A DNA stretch of 64,000 nt, taken from contig CANXME010000227.1 of assembly GCA_948144175.1 (NCBI GenBank), positions 1 through 64,000 on the forward strand, given 5' to 3'. The notes under the pieces are model-generated. The model had not been told where the DNA came from and did not search any database. It worked only from the letters and a program-made list of their open reading frames with translations. This document shows, in pieces, positions 36,001-44,916 of the stretch. Each line of letters starts with the position of its first letter. Position 1 is the first letter of the stretch. The stretch is from Closterium sp. NIES-65. Its lineage: Eukaryota; Streptophyta; Zygnematophyceae; Desmidiales; Closteriaceae. A program made the position numbers and the translations under genes.

Positions 36001-36043
36001 AAATATATTCATCTAGTGAACGTAAGGGTTTGAAGGTAACTAA
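24098..36043. repeat. Satellite B, 371-bp dimeric array (main block)
   Basis: About 32 head-to-tail units with a strict 371-bp period (the AACGCACATG start recurs at 24171, 24541, 24912 and 25283). Each unit is a dimer of two diverged monomers of about 185 bp. Monomer a has CTAACGCACATGTGTAG and two perfect palindromes; monomer b has CTAATGCATATGTATATGG and lacks them. Dimers fall into variant classes (for example AGTCAGCTAAAAAGG, ATTGTGCATCGG) that recur every two to four dimers (about 740, 1,110 and 1,480 bp). No gene is seen; the short frames are repeat by-products. Confidence 0.97.
24571..24604. repeat. Paired palindromes in satellite B monomer a (example)
   Basis: GGCCAGTCTGGCC (24571-24583) and GCACTTATAGTGC (24592-24604) are perfect dyads about 8 bp apart. 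They recur in nearly every monomer a. The matching part of monomer b (GGCCAGGTCGGTCAG, ACTTAGAGTGC) has lost or never had the symmetry. Confidence 0.85.
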
Positions 36044-36172
36044 TGTCAGATTTATATGACATATTTGCTGTAGGCTATAGTGGGGTAGCACATATGGGGT
36101 ACAGGGTTTCTAGGGTTGTATTTGTACCCAATCTTTCCTTAGTCTTTCTCATTCCTGTTCATTCTTTTCACA
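36044..36172 (+). repeat. 5' LTR of Copia-C (129 bp)
   Basis: It runs from TGTCAGATTTATATGAC to TTCTTTTCACA and is followed at once by the primer binding site. It differs from the 3' LTR at one base. Confidence 0.95.
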
Positions 36173-36220
36173 TGGTATAGAGCGGGTCCCTCCTAAGGAC
36201 CGTTTTTTTAAGGGCCCACC
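36173..36220 (+). promoter_or_regulatory. Primer binding site, hairpin with T-run and GGGCCCACC motif of Copia-C
   Basis: TGGTATAGAGCGGGTCC (36173-36189) is the primer binding site. Its last bases form a 5-bp stem GGTCC (36185-36189) with GGACC (36197-36201), followed by seven T (36203-36209) and GGGCCCACC (36212-36220). The same order, with a stem-loop next to the site, is found in A, and a related stem in B and D. Confidence 0.7.
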
Positions 36221-36242
36221 CACGATTTTTTTTTTCCTGCCC

Positions 36243-36348
36243 GGAGCGCGCCCTATTCTCTCCGAGGCGCGCTCCCCCTAGTGCTTGTCGCGCTGCCCTT
36301 GTGGCGACCCGAGAGTCGCGCGCGCTACTTTTTTTTTTCGCGCGCGCG
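36243..36348 (+). other. GC hairpins in the Copia-C leader
   Basis: GGAGCGCGCC (36243-36252) and GGCGCGCTCC (36266-36275) form a perfect 10-bp stem with a 13-nt loop. Further on, (CG)4 at 36317-36324 and (CG)5 at 36339-36348 flank a T-rich loop. Alternating CG is also prone to form Z-DNA. Confidence 0.7.
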
Positions 36349-36469
36349 GCCCGGGCCCCACGTCGCGCTGGCCTTACGGCCGCGCCGCGCCGCCCTCTCG
36401 GCTCTGCCGCGCCGCGCCGCCCTCACGCCGGCCGCGCGGCCTCTTCGTCGCTGCAGCAGGCCCCGTCAC

Positions 36470-37005
36470 CTGACGGCCCCGCCGTCCTACTGCCGGCCCC
36501 TGCGCTGCACCTCTGTCGGCCCCGCCGCTGCACCCTAAAGGCCCCGCCGTCCCCTGTCACGGCCCTGCCGTCCCCTATCCCGGCCCCGCCGCTGCACCCT
36601 GCCGGCCCGGCCGCTGCACCCTGACGGCCCCGCCGCTGCACCCTGACGGCCCCGCCGTCCCCTGTCCCGGCCCCGCCGCTGCACCCTGCCGGCCCCGCCG
36701 CTGCACCCTGACGGCCCCGCCGTCCCCTGTCACGGCCTCGCCGCTGCACCTTGCAGGCCCCGCCGCTGCACCCTGACGGCCCCGCCGTCCCCTGTCCCGG
36801 CCCCGTCCTGCACCCGAGCCGCCCTGCCGCCGAGCCGCCTGGGAGCCGAGCCGCCCTGCACCCGAGCCGCCCTGCCGCCGAGCAGCCCGGGAGCCGAGCC
36901 GCCCTGCACCCGAGCCGCCCTGCCGCCGAGCCGCCCGGGCGCCGAGCCGCCCTGCACCCGAGCCGCCCTGCCGCCGAGCCGCCCGGGAGCCGAGCCGCCC
37001 AGCAG
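36470..37005 (+). repeat. GC-rich minisatellite leader of Copia-C
   Basis: The first part holds CCCCGCCGCTGCACCCTGAC-type units. The second holds four units with a strict 48-bp period (CACCCGAGCC at 36811, 36859, 36907 and 36955). It lies between the hairpin region and the gag start at 37131. Confidence 0.85.
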
Positions 37006-37441
37006 CCGAGTCGCTGAGTCGCCGAGCCGCCCTTCTGCAGAGTTTCCCGGCCTGCCCTGCCTGGTGAGCACAGTCGCACTGTCACTGCGTGCTCTTCCCC
37101 TACTGCTTGCACTGCTTCGCTGTCGTCGTCATGGCTACCCCTAGTGTCCTAGCTTTTGACGCTGAGGGTCGCGCCATTGATTTTGAGGTCTGGTTAGACG
37201 ACCTGCAGCTGTTCTTACAGTGCGACAGGGCTGACAGCCTTTCTCTCTTTGACCTCACCTCTGGCGCCTCTCCTGCTCCTACTGCTGATGCTGATCCCAC
37301 TGTCCGCTCTCAGTGGGCCACCCGCGATGCTGCTGCACGTCTTGCTGTGCGTCGCCACCTCCCTACCTCTGAGCGTGCGCACTTTAGTCAGTACAAGAGT
37401 GCTCAGACCTTGTACGACGCTGTAGTTGCGCACTACTCCTC

Positions 37442-37571
37442 TGAGAAGAATTGAACGAGAATGAAATGAGTATGAACGAGGTGAGTACAAATAGGAAACC
37501 CTAATTGTGTTGTACCCCCTATGGGATACCCCACTATAGCCTACAAAACAAGTAAGCTATATGTTCTGACA
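37442..37571 (-). repeat. 3' LTR of Copia-D (130 bp)
   Basis: It ends at the polypurine tract (sense CTATGGGGGTG) at 37572-37585 and is identical over its full length to the copy at 44787. Confidence 0.95.
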
Positions 37572-37783
37572 CACCCCCATAGGCAAAGTGGGGGAGAACA
37601 AGGGGTCACAAGACCAGTCAAGCAAAGCAAAGCAAAGCTCCGGGTGGATCACAAAGTCACCACGCATTCCGAGCACAAGTTCAAATGCCACAAGGCCAGT
37701 TCACATGCAAGATCATATATAGAGGTATACAAGAGTCAAGCAAGCAAGAGCAAGAGTATATATATGCGAAGGTACAAGCAAGG
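37572..37783 (-). other. 3' UTR and polypurine tract of Copia-D
   Basis: This non-coding stretch between gag-pol and the 3' LTR is nearly the same as 14586-14784 in Copia-B, with small length differences near the TATATA run. Confidence 0.8.
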
Positions 37784-40700
37784 TCAAGAGGAGAGCAAGT
37801 GAGGCAAGACAGGCACAAGACCCAACTGCGTGCAGCAACGCTGATGATCACAAGGCGCAAGTGCCTTGGTGAAGACATCAGCAGTGTTGGCCTCAGAGGG
37901 CACGTACGCAAGTCGCAGCTGTCCACGCTGCTGTAGCTCACGAGCAAGAAAGTACCGAAGAGCAATGTGCTTCGTTCTGTGCTCCAGTCGCTGCTCTCGA
38001 CACAAGACCAGCATGGCCTTGTTGTCTACGTACAGGACTGGAGGAGAACGAGGCTGCTCTCCAAGGTCGGTCAGCAGGTAGGTGAGCCAGCGTAACTCCT
38101 GTGCAGCCATAGCCCCGGCGTAGATCTCAGCCTCACAACTGGAGCCGAGAACAGAAGACGAGCGGGTAGCCCGCCACGAGACAGAGCCGGAACCAAGGCT
38201 GAAGGTGTAACCCTGTGACGACCGCTGCGTAGCCTGGTCGTCAGCCCAAGAAGCGTCTGCGTGCCCAGTGAGGACCACTGGACTGCGCCCTCCAAGCACT
38301 AGCCCCATGCCCGACGTACTGCACAAGTAGCGCAACACCCTCTTCGCTGCAGCCATGTGCTCTGGTCGGTGCCTCCCAGGAGCAACAAAGCGTGCGAGAA
38401 TGCTAAGAGGGTATGCGAGGTCAGGTCGTGTGCAGGTCATCAGGTACATGAGGCAGCCAACAAGCTCTGCAAACGGGCCACTCGACTCTACGGACTCATC
38501 CGAAGGCAGAGCTGAGAGCGAGTGGCGAGTAGGCAGAGGAGTGGCCTGAGGCGAGGAGTACGTGAAGCTGAAGCGCTGAAGGACCTGCTGCACCATGTGT
38601 GACTGAGTCAGGGTAATGGTGCGGCGTGCTCTGTCCCGGGTGATCTGCAAGCCAAGGTAGCTGCGCAGTTCACCCAGGTCAGTGCACGTGTGTCTCTTCT
38701 GCAGCTCGGACTTCACGTAGGCGAGTCCAGCAGTGTCAGCTGTGGCAAAGACCAAGTCGTCAACGTACACGAGGATGTAGAACGGCGGCAGAGAGGTGTC
38801 GGTGCGCAGAAACAGCGACGGGTCGGCAGTGGAAGGAGCAAACCCAAGTGCCGCGAGCGTAGTCCTCAGTGTGTCGTGCCACTCACGTGGCGCCTGGCGG
38901 AGACCGTAGACTGGACGCCGGAGACTCCACTGGGTACCAGGAGGGAAAGACCCAGTGAAGCCAGGTGGGCGACGCAGCCAGATCTCCTCGTGCAGGCTGC
39001 CCTGCAAGAAAGCTGTGCTGAAGTCGAGAGAGTGCAGCTCGTAGTCACGGTGAGCAGCAACGTGCAGCAGAACCCGAAGAGTGGTCATCTTTGGGGTGGG
39101 GGAGAAGGTCTGAAAGTAGTCAACCCCCTGCCGCTGACTGAAGCCACGAGCCACGTAACGGGCCTTGAAGACAGGCGGAGAGCCCGGCGGCCGCTTCACC
39201 CTGAAAATCCACATGCCACTGACGATGTTCGCCCCAGGAGGGGGAACAGCGTCAACGTAGGTGCCTGTGGACTTCCAGGAAGCCATCTCTGCATCCATAT
39301 CTGCCTGCCACTGAGAGGAGTAGGGACCCTCTATCGCCTCCGCGTAAGAGCGCGGAGTCGGGATGTCTGGTGCATCCGGGTCTCCCTCAGGGGCTAGCAG
39401 TACAGACGCGAGACGAGGTGAAGCGGCGGCGAGACACTGGAACTCCTCCTGCCTGTCCTCAAGGACGTCCGTGCCAAGGGCACACTCACCCCCGACGGAC
39501 GGAGGACAGGCGGACACAGACTCAGTGACAAGACGAGCAGCGTAGTCTAGACGACAGCGCGCAGCAAAGTCGACAAGCTCAGTGACAAGGGCAGACGCAG
39601 CAGACGACTCGAAGGAAGGGTCAGTGACAGCAGTAGCAAGGAGACGCGTGACAGTAGGACTGGCAGCACGAAGAGAGTCCGACTCCGGGTCGGCAAGAGC
39701 AGGAAGAGAGGAAGCAGGAGGAGAAGGCAAAGGGGCACGCAGAGGAGCAGTGGACGGACGCAGTGACATCCGGTGCGTGCCAGGGACAGGAGGAGGACGC
39801 TGACGCGACCCGCGACCACTAGTGCGCTCAGTACGAACAGGCGACACGGGACGAGACGCAGGCTCACGACGCTCAGTAAGACCTCCAGTCGGACCAGCGT
39901 AGGGAGAAGGAGCAGGCAAAGGGGAGGCAGGCTGTAGCTGTGGCTGTGACCGGACAGGCTGCGGACCCTCTAAGAGAGGAGTAGGAGGTGTAAGACCAAG
40001 AACCTGCTGCAGGAGCGGAACGAAGTACGGTCGGGGCCGGGCGGCGACGCTAGAAACAGCAGGAACAGCACCAGCAGCCCCGGCAGGAGCACCCACTCCA
40101 GCAGCACCTCCAGCAGCACCACCAGAAGCTCCAGAACCCCCAGCCGCAGCACCAGGAGCACTGTCAGTCGGACCGCCAACGGCAGGCTCAGCGCCAACAC
40201 CCTCAGCAGGACCAGCTCCAGGAGAACTCTCAGACCCAGCAGCTCCAGCACCCACAGTACGAGCACCGGCGGGACGCGCGGCAGCAGTACCCTCTGCGGC
40301 CGAAGAACCACCCGCACCAGCAGCACGCCTCCAGCGCCTGGCAAACCACTCACGCAGCTCCTGTGGGGAGAGTGGTTCCCGGCGAGACGAAGCACCCCCA
40401 GGCACAGCACCTCCAGGCTCAGAACCCCTAGACACAGCACCCCCAGGCACAGCACCTCCAGGCTCAGCACCCCCAGGCACAGCAACCCCAGACTCGGCAC
40501 CTCCAGGCTCAGCACCCCCAGGCACAGCACCCCCAGGCTCAGCACCCCCAGGCTCAGCACCCCCAGACTCGGCACCTCCAGGTTCAGCACCCCCAGACTC
40601 CGCACCCCCAGGCTCAGCTCACGCAGCAGCACCAGAGTCACCAGTGACCTCGACAGGCTCGACCGCGTCTACCTGGGACACACCTGAAGGGGCAGGACCC

Positions 40701-43700
40701 TGAGGGGGGAGGGGGACTACCGGGGGGGGACCTGGTACCAAGAAGAGCGGGGGTGGGGGGAGGGACGGAGTGCGGTAGGGGAAGAGGCGGTAGTAGGGTA
40801 CCGACTCGTCGAACGTGACGTCCTGGGAGGACAGAACACGTCAAGAGGTGGGGTGGTAAAACTGCCACCCAGGGGCGTCGGGGGGGAACCCCAGGAAGAC
40901 GCAGGGAGAAGCACGAGGGGACAGCTTGTCCGCAGACAGGTCGCGAACAAACGCCCGAGATCCCCAGACCCGGAACGCCGACGCATCGCCAACCTTCCCC
41001 GTCCACAGCAGGGCTGGGGAGGTCTCCGGTCGAGAGACCCTGGGGTGGAGGTTGATCTGGTGCGCAGCGTAACTGACCGCAAACGGCCACAGAAAATGGG
41101 GAGCAGCCGCATGCATCATGGACGTACGAGCGACGTCCATGACCATGCCAATGCGGCGCTCAGCAATCCCATTCTGCTGTGGTGAGTCCGGAAGCGTGAA
41201 GGTCTGGCGGATGCCTCGCGCACGACAGTAGGCACTCAGGAGGCCAGAGGAGAACTCTCCGCCTCTGTCCGAGTGCAGACGTAAAACAAGGAAGTCAGAG
41301 CCAAAGCTCCTCCGAAGCTGGAGACGAGCTGCGCGGATCCAGTCGATCAACACCTCAGTGACCTCACCCTTGCTGCGCAAGGGGAAGACTGTGGTGTAAC
41401 GCGAGTAGTCGTCAACCACCAGCAGGAAGTAGCGCTCCTGACCCTGTCCACGGACGCGGGCTGGGCCCCACACGTCCATGTGAAGCGTCTGCAACGGGGC
41501 CTCTGTGGGAGGAAACTGGGAGGAGTGAGGGGCAGCACGCTGGCGCCCCTCGATTCAGGGGACACAGGTGGGGCCAGGGCCCGGAGGAAGGGGAGGGAGA
41601 GACCGGGGAAGACCAGACACAAGGACTCGCGAGGCCATGCCTCTGAGCCAAAGCAGAGAGGGGTGGCCAAGGCGGTGGTGCCAGAGGAGGGTCTCGTGAG
41701 ACAGACGACGACACGAGCAGGGGGCAGACTCAGGACCAGACCTGGACGCTGCACTAAACACCTGACCAGACGAAGGGACCCTACCAGACTCAGCACCTGG
41801 AGGAGAAGCAGTGGTCAGTGTGTACAGGCTCAACCCTGGCCGACGTGTAAACGTAGCCAGGTGGCGACCTGTATCTGCCTCCGTGCAGTGGGTCACCCGC
41901 TGACGAGCAGGGGTGAACTGGTGGACACCCGCATCCTGGAGGTCAGCACCACTCACCAAGTTTGTCGAGAACGAGGGGAGGTAGAGACCAGTCAGGGTGC
42001 CAGAGGGGGCCGCCGGACACGGGAGGACAGTGGAGAAGCGAGACAGGACAGGCCCCCCAGAGGGGTCAGCCAGGGACACCGCAACCGGCCGACTCAGCGG
42101 CGTGAGAGTGGTGCGGTCCCTAAAGAAGGAGCGAGACGCTCCAGAGTCAAGGGTGAAGGTGTGAGAGGCCGAAGCCGACACAGTACCTGAGAGGGCAGAC
42201 TCACCAGTACCTGAGAGCACAGACGCACTGGCACCTAGAGCAGCAGCCTCACTAGTACCTGACGCGGCAGTACCAATGCCCGGGTCGGGCGGGAAACACC
42301 GGTAACAGTCATCCTCATCACTACCAGTCACAGCATACATAGCAGAGAGAATAGCATCAAAATCAAGATCATAAATAGCTACACCAGCCCTAGACAGCTC
42401 TCCCCAGCGGGGGATCTCAGCGGCCTCCGGAAACTGCTGACGCCAGGCGTCGGTCAGGCGGCCAAAGCAGCGGCGGGCTGTGTGGGCGCCTCCACACCTC
42501 TCCCCTGCACGGTCACCTGTGCGAAGAACGTAGGGGCAGGGACCAAGCGCACCACCACGCTGACGCTGCAAGTACCACTCACGGAGCTGCTGAGGGCCGG
42601 GGACGGTGCGAGAGCGCTGCTGCTGCTGTGGCTGCTGCTGCGGCTGCTGCTGCGGCTGCTGCTGCTGCTGGTGGCGCTGACCACCCCCAGAGCTGCTCCG
42701 CTGGGACGAGCCACTCCGACCCCCGCCTCCACCGCCACCCCCGCCTCCACCGCCACCCCCGTCTCCACCGCCACCTCCCCCACCAGGACCGTCGCTCCCA
42801 CCGCTCCCACCGCTCCCACCGCCTCCTCCGCTACCACCTCCGCCGCCACCTCCGCCTCCACCGCCGCCACCAGTACCTCCACTCCCGCCACCACCCCCAC
42901 CGCCACCCCCACTCCCCCCGCCACCCCCACCGCCTCCTCCACCGCCCCCTCTAGCTCCACCCGCTCCCTTGCCCCCTTTGCCCTTGCCAGAGCGGCGTCA
43001 GCCGCTGGGGGCAGACGCCGCGCCGACCGACTCAAAACCAGTGAGGTCGGCCGCAGCGGCAGAGGCGACAGAGGGCAGCAGGGGGGAAGGACCACACCCC
43101 TCAAAGATGGGGGTGCGAGGGTCACCCCGAGAGGCCCCTACAGCGACAATACTCTTCTCAGCCGCTAGCAGGGACTCCTCAAGGAGATCGACAGTGAGAG
43201 TGGTGGGACAGACAGAGAGAAACTGGTCCCTAACGGCACGAAGGGACTCAGGGAGACGGGTGACGAGAAAGTAGAGAGTGATGTACATGGGAGGAGGGTT
43301 CGCAGCGCGGAACTCAGCAGGAAGGGCAGCGCGGTAGCGGGTGTCACTAGCACGGAGGTGGGTAACGAGGTCAGCAACAGTGGGAAAGGAGGCGAGGTCA
43401 GGGAAGAGAAACGGTAGCATGAGGCGGCTAAGGGTAGCGGAGGAAGGGGAGGAGTAGCGTGCAACTACAGCGTCGTACAAGGCCTGAGCGGTCTTGCACT
43501 GACTAAAGTGGGCACGCTCAGAGGAAGGGAGGTGGCGACGCACAGCAAGACGTGCAGCAGCATCGCGGGTCGCCCACTTGGAGCGAACGGCAGAGTCAGC
43601 ATCAGCAGGTGGGGCAGGGACAGCGCCAGAGACAAAGTCAAAGAGAGAGACCTCATCTATCGCATCACATAGTAAGTACAGCTGCAGGCCTTCAATCCAG

Positions 43701-43759
43701 ACGGCAAAGTCAATGGCCCTCCCCTCAGCGTCAAAAGTAAGGACATTGGGGGTGGCCAT
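37784..43759 (-). pseudogene. gag-pol region of Copia-D (fossil, about four or five breaks)
   Basis: The domain order is that of Copia-B: gag from MATPNVLTFDAEG (43759), Gly-rich and Gln-rich linker, Cys/His finger, DSGAS protease, pre-integrase HHRLGHP, integrase DVWGP / SDRGGEF / NGIAERR, Gly-Ala-Glu-Pro repeat, RVT_2 reverse transcriptase with YVDDL, and RNase H. The protein is very close to that of Copia-B and shares its HQFTPAR, LTELVDFAARCR and LLHVAAHRDYELHS stretches. Copia-C and E differ there, for example LLHIAAQRDYELHS. Confidence 0.9.
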
Positions 43760-43799
43760 AGCAGCAGCTGAAAGTCTCACCGGGCTGGGAGAGTCGGGT

Positions 43800-44690
43800 A
43801 GTGCAGCAGCAGAGGAACACAGCTCAGGAACAGCGGCACGGCTCGGGCGGCTCGGGTTGCTGGGGCGGCGCGGGCGGCTCGGGCGGCTCGGGCGGCTCGG
43901 GCGGCTCGGGCGGCTGGGGCGGCTCGGGCGGCTCGCGCGGCTCGGGCGGCTCGGGCGGCTCGGGTTGGTGGGGCGGCGCGGGCTGCTCGGGCGGCTCGGG
44001 CTGCTGGGCTGTACGGGCGGCTCGTGCGGCGCTGGTGTCGGGACGGGCGGCTCACTGGCGGCTCGCGGGCGGCTGCACAGGCGGCTCAGGGACGGCGGCG
44101 CGGGCGGCTCGCGGGCGTCGGGCGCTAGGGCGTTGGGGCGACGGCGGGCGGCGCTCAGGCGTTCGGGCGGGCGGCCGTAAGGGCGAAAGGGCGGTCGGCG
44201 CTCGGGCGCTAGGGCTGGCGGCCGGCCGTCAGGGCGCTAGGGCGGGCGGCCGTCAGGGCGCTAGGGCGGGCTGCGTTCGGGCGCTAGGGCGGGCGGCCGT
44301 CAGGGCGCTAGGGCGAGTGGTGCACGGGCGCTAGGGCGGGCGGCCGTCAGGGCGCTAGGGCGAGCGGCGCTCGGGCGCTAGGGCGGGTGGCCGTCAGGGC
44401 TCTAGGGCGGGCGGCGCTCGGACGCTAGGGCGGGCGGCGCTCGGGCGCTAGGGCGGGCGGCGCTCGGGCGCTAGGGCGGGCGGCGCTCGGGCGCTGGGGC
44501 GGGCGGCCGTCAGGGCGCTAGGGCGGGCGGCCGTCAGGGCGCTAGGGCGGTTGGCGCTCGGGCGCTAGGGCGGACGGCCGTCAGGGCGCTAGGGCGGGCG
44601 GCCGTCAGGGCGCTAGGGCGGGCGGCCGTCGGGGCACTAGGGCGGGCGGCCGTAAGAGGAGGGAGCGGCGGGAGCGCGACGGTAGGGGCG
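43800..44690 (-). repeat. GC-rich minisatellite leader of Copia-D
   Basis: There are two blocks. At about 43840-44030, 9-bp GGCTCGGGC-type units; at about 44100-44660, 23-24-bp units of the GCGCTAGGGCGGGCGGCCGT type. The sequence is unrelated in detail to the leader of Copia-B even though the two gag-pol regions are very close. Confidence 0.85.
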
Positions 44691-44705
44691 ACACGCAGGG
44701 TCGCT

Positions 44706-44748
44706 AAAAAAAAAGAACGCGCGCCTCGGGGCGCGCTTCGGTGGGCCC
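44706..44748 (-). promoter_or_regulatory. Leader hairpin with T-run and GGGCCCACC motif, Copia-D
   Basis: In sense, GGGCCCACC (44740-44748), then GCGCGCC-CCGA-GGCGCGC (44719-44736), then a T-run (44706-44714). The stem is one pair longer than in Copia-B, with the same CCGA loop. Confidence 0.6.
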
Positions 44749-44770
44749 TAGGAACAGTCCCTAGGAGGGG

Positions 44771-44786
44771 ACCAGCTCTGATTCCA
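44771..44786 (-). other. Primer binding site of Copia-D
   Basis: On the minus strand TGGAATCAGAGCTGGT follows the 5' LTR. It is of the same type as in Copia-B. Confidence 0.8.
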
Positions 44787-44916
44787 TGAGAAGAATTGAA
44801 CGAGAATGAAATGAGTATGAACGAGGTGAGTACAAATAGGAAACCCTAATTGTGTTGTACCCCCTATGGGATACCCCACTATAGCCTACAAAACAAGTAA
44901 GCTATATGTTCTGACA
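44787..44916 (-). repeat. 5' LTR of Copia-D (130 bp)
   Basis: Identical to the 3' LTR at 37442-37571. The target duplication TCCTC follows at 44917-44921, and Copia-C sequence resumes. Confidence 0.95.

Larger units (their letters stand above)
37442..44916 (-). mobile_element. Copia-D: Ty1/copia LTR retroelement nested in Copia-C
   Basis: This 7,475-bp minus-strand element sits in the gag region of the plus-strand Copia-C. The 5-bp target duplication TCCTC (37437-37441 and 44917-44921) marks a clean insertion; the empty site can be seen in Copia-E near 53517. The two 130-bp LTRs are identical, so it is the youngest insertion that can be dated in the window. Even so, its gag-pol is broken, with about four or five breaks. 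The likely explanation is that it was copied from an already damaged parent with helper proteins, or that its body changed fast after insertion. It is closely related to Copia-B. Confidence 0.96.

Noticed and set aside
36317-36348. A CpG island promoter of a host gene near the Copia-C leader
   Set aside because: The CG runs lie inside the element between its primer site and gag, and no host coding sequence follows.
36281-37112. Open frames on both strands in the Copia-C leader
   Set aside because: They are GC-rich 48-bp repeat open in several frames. The conserved gag start lies downstream.
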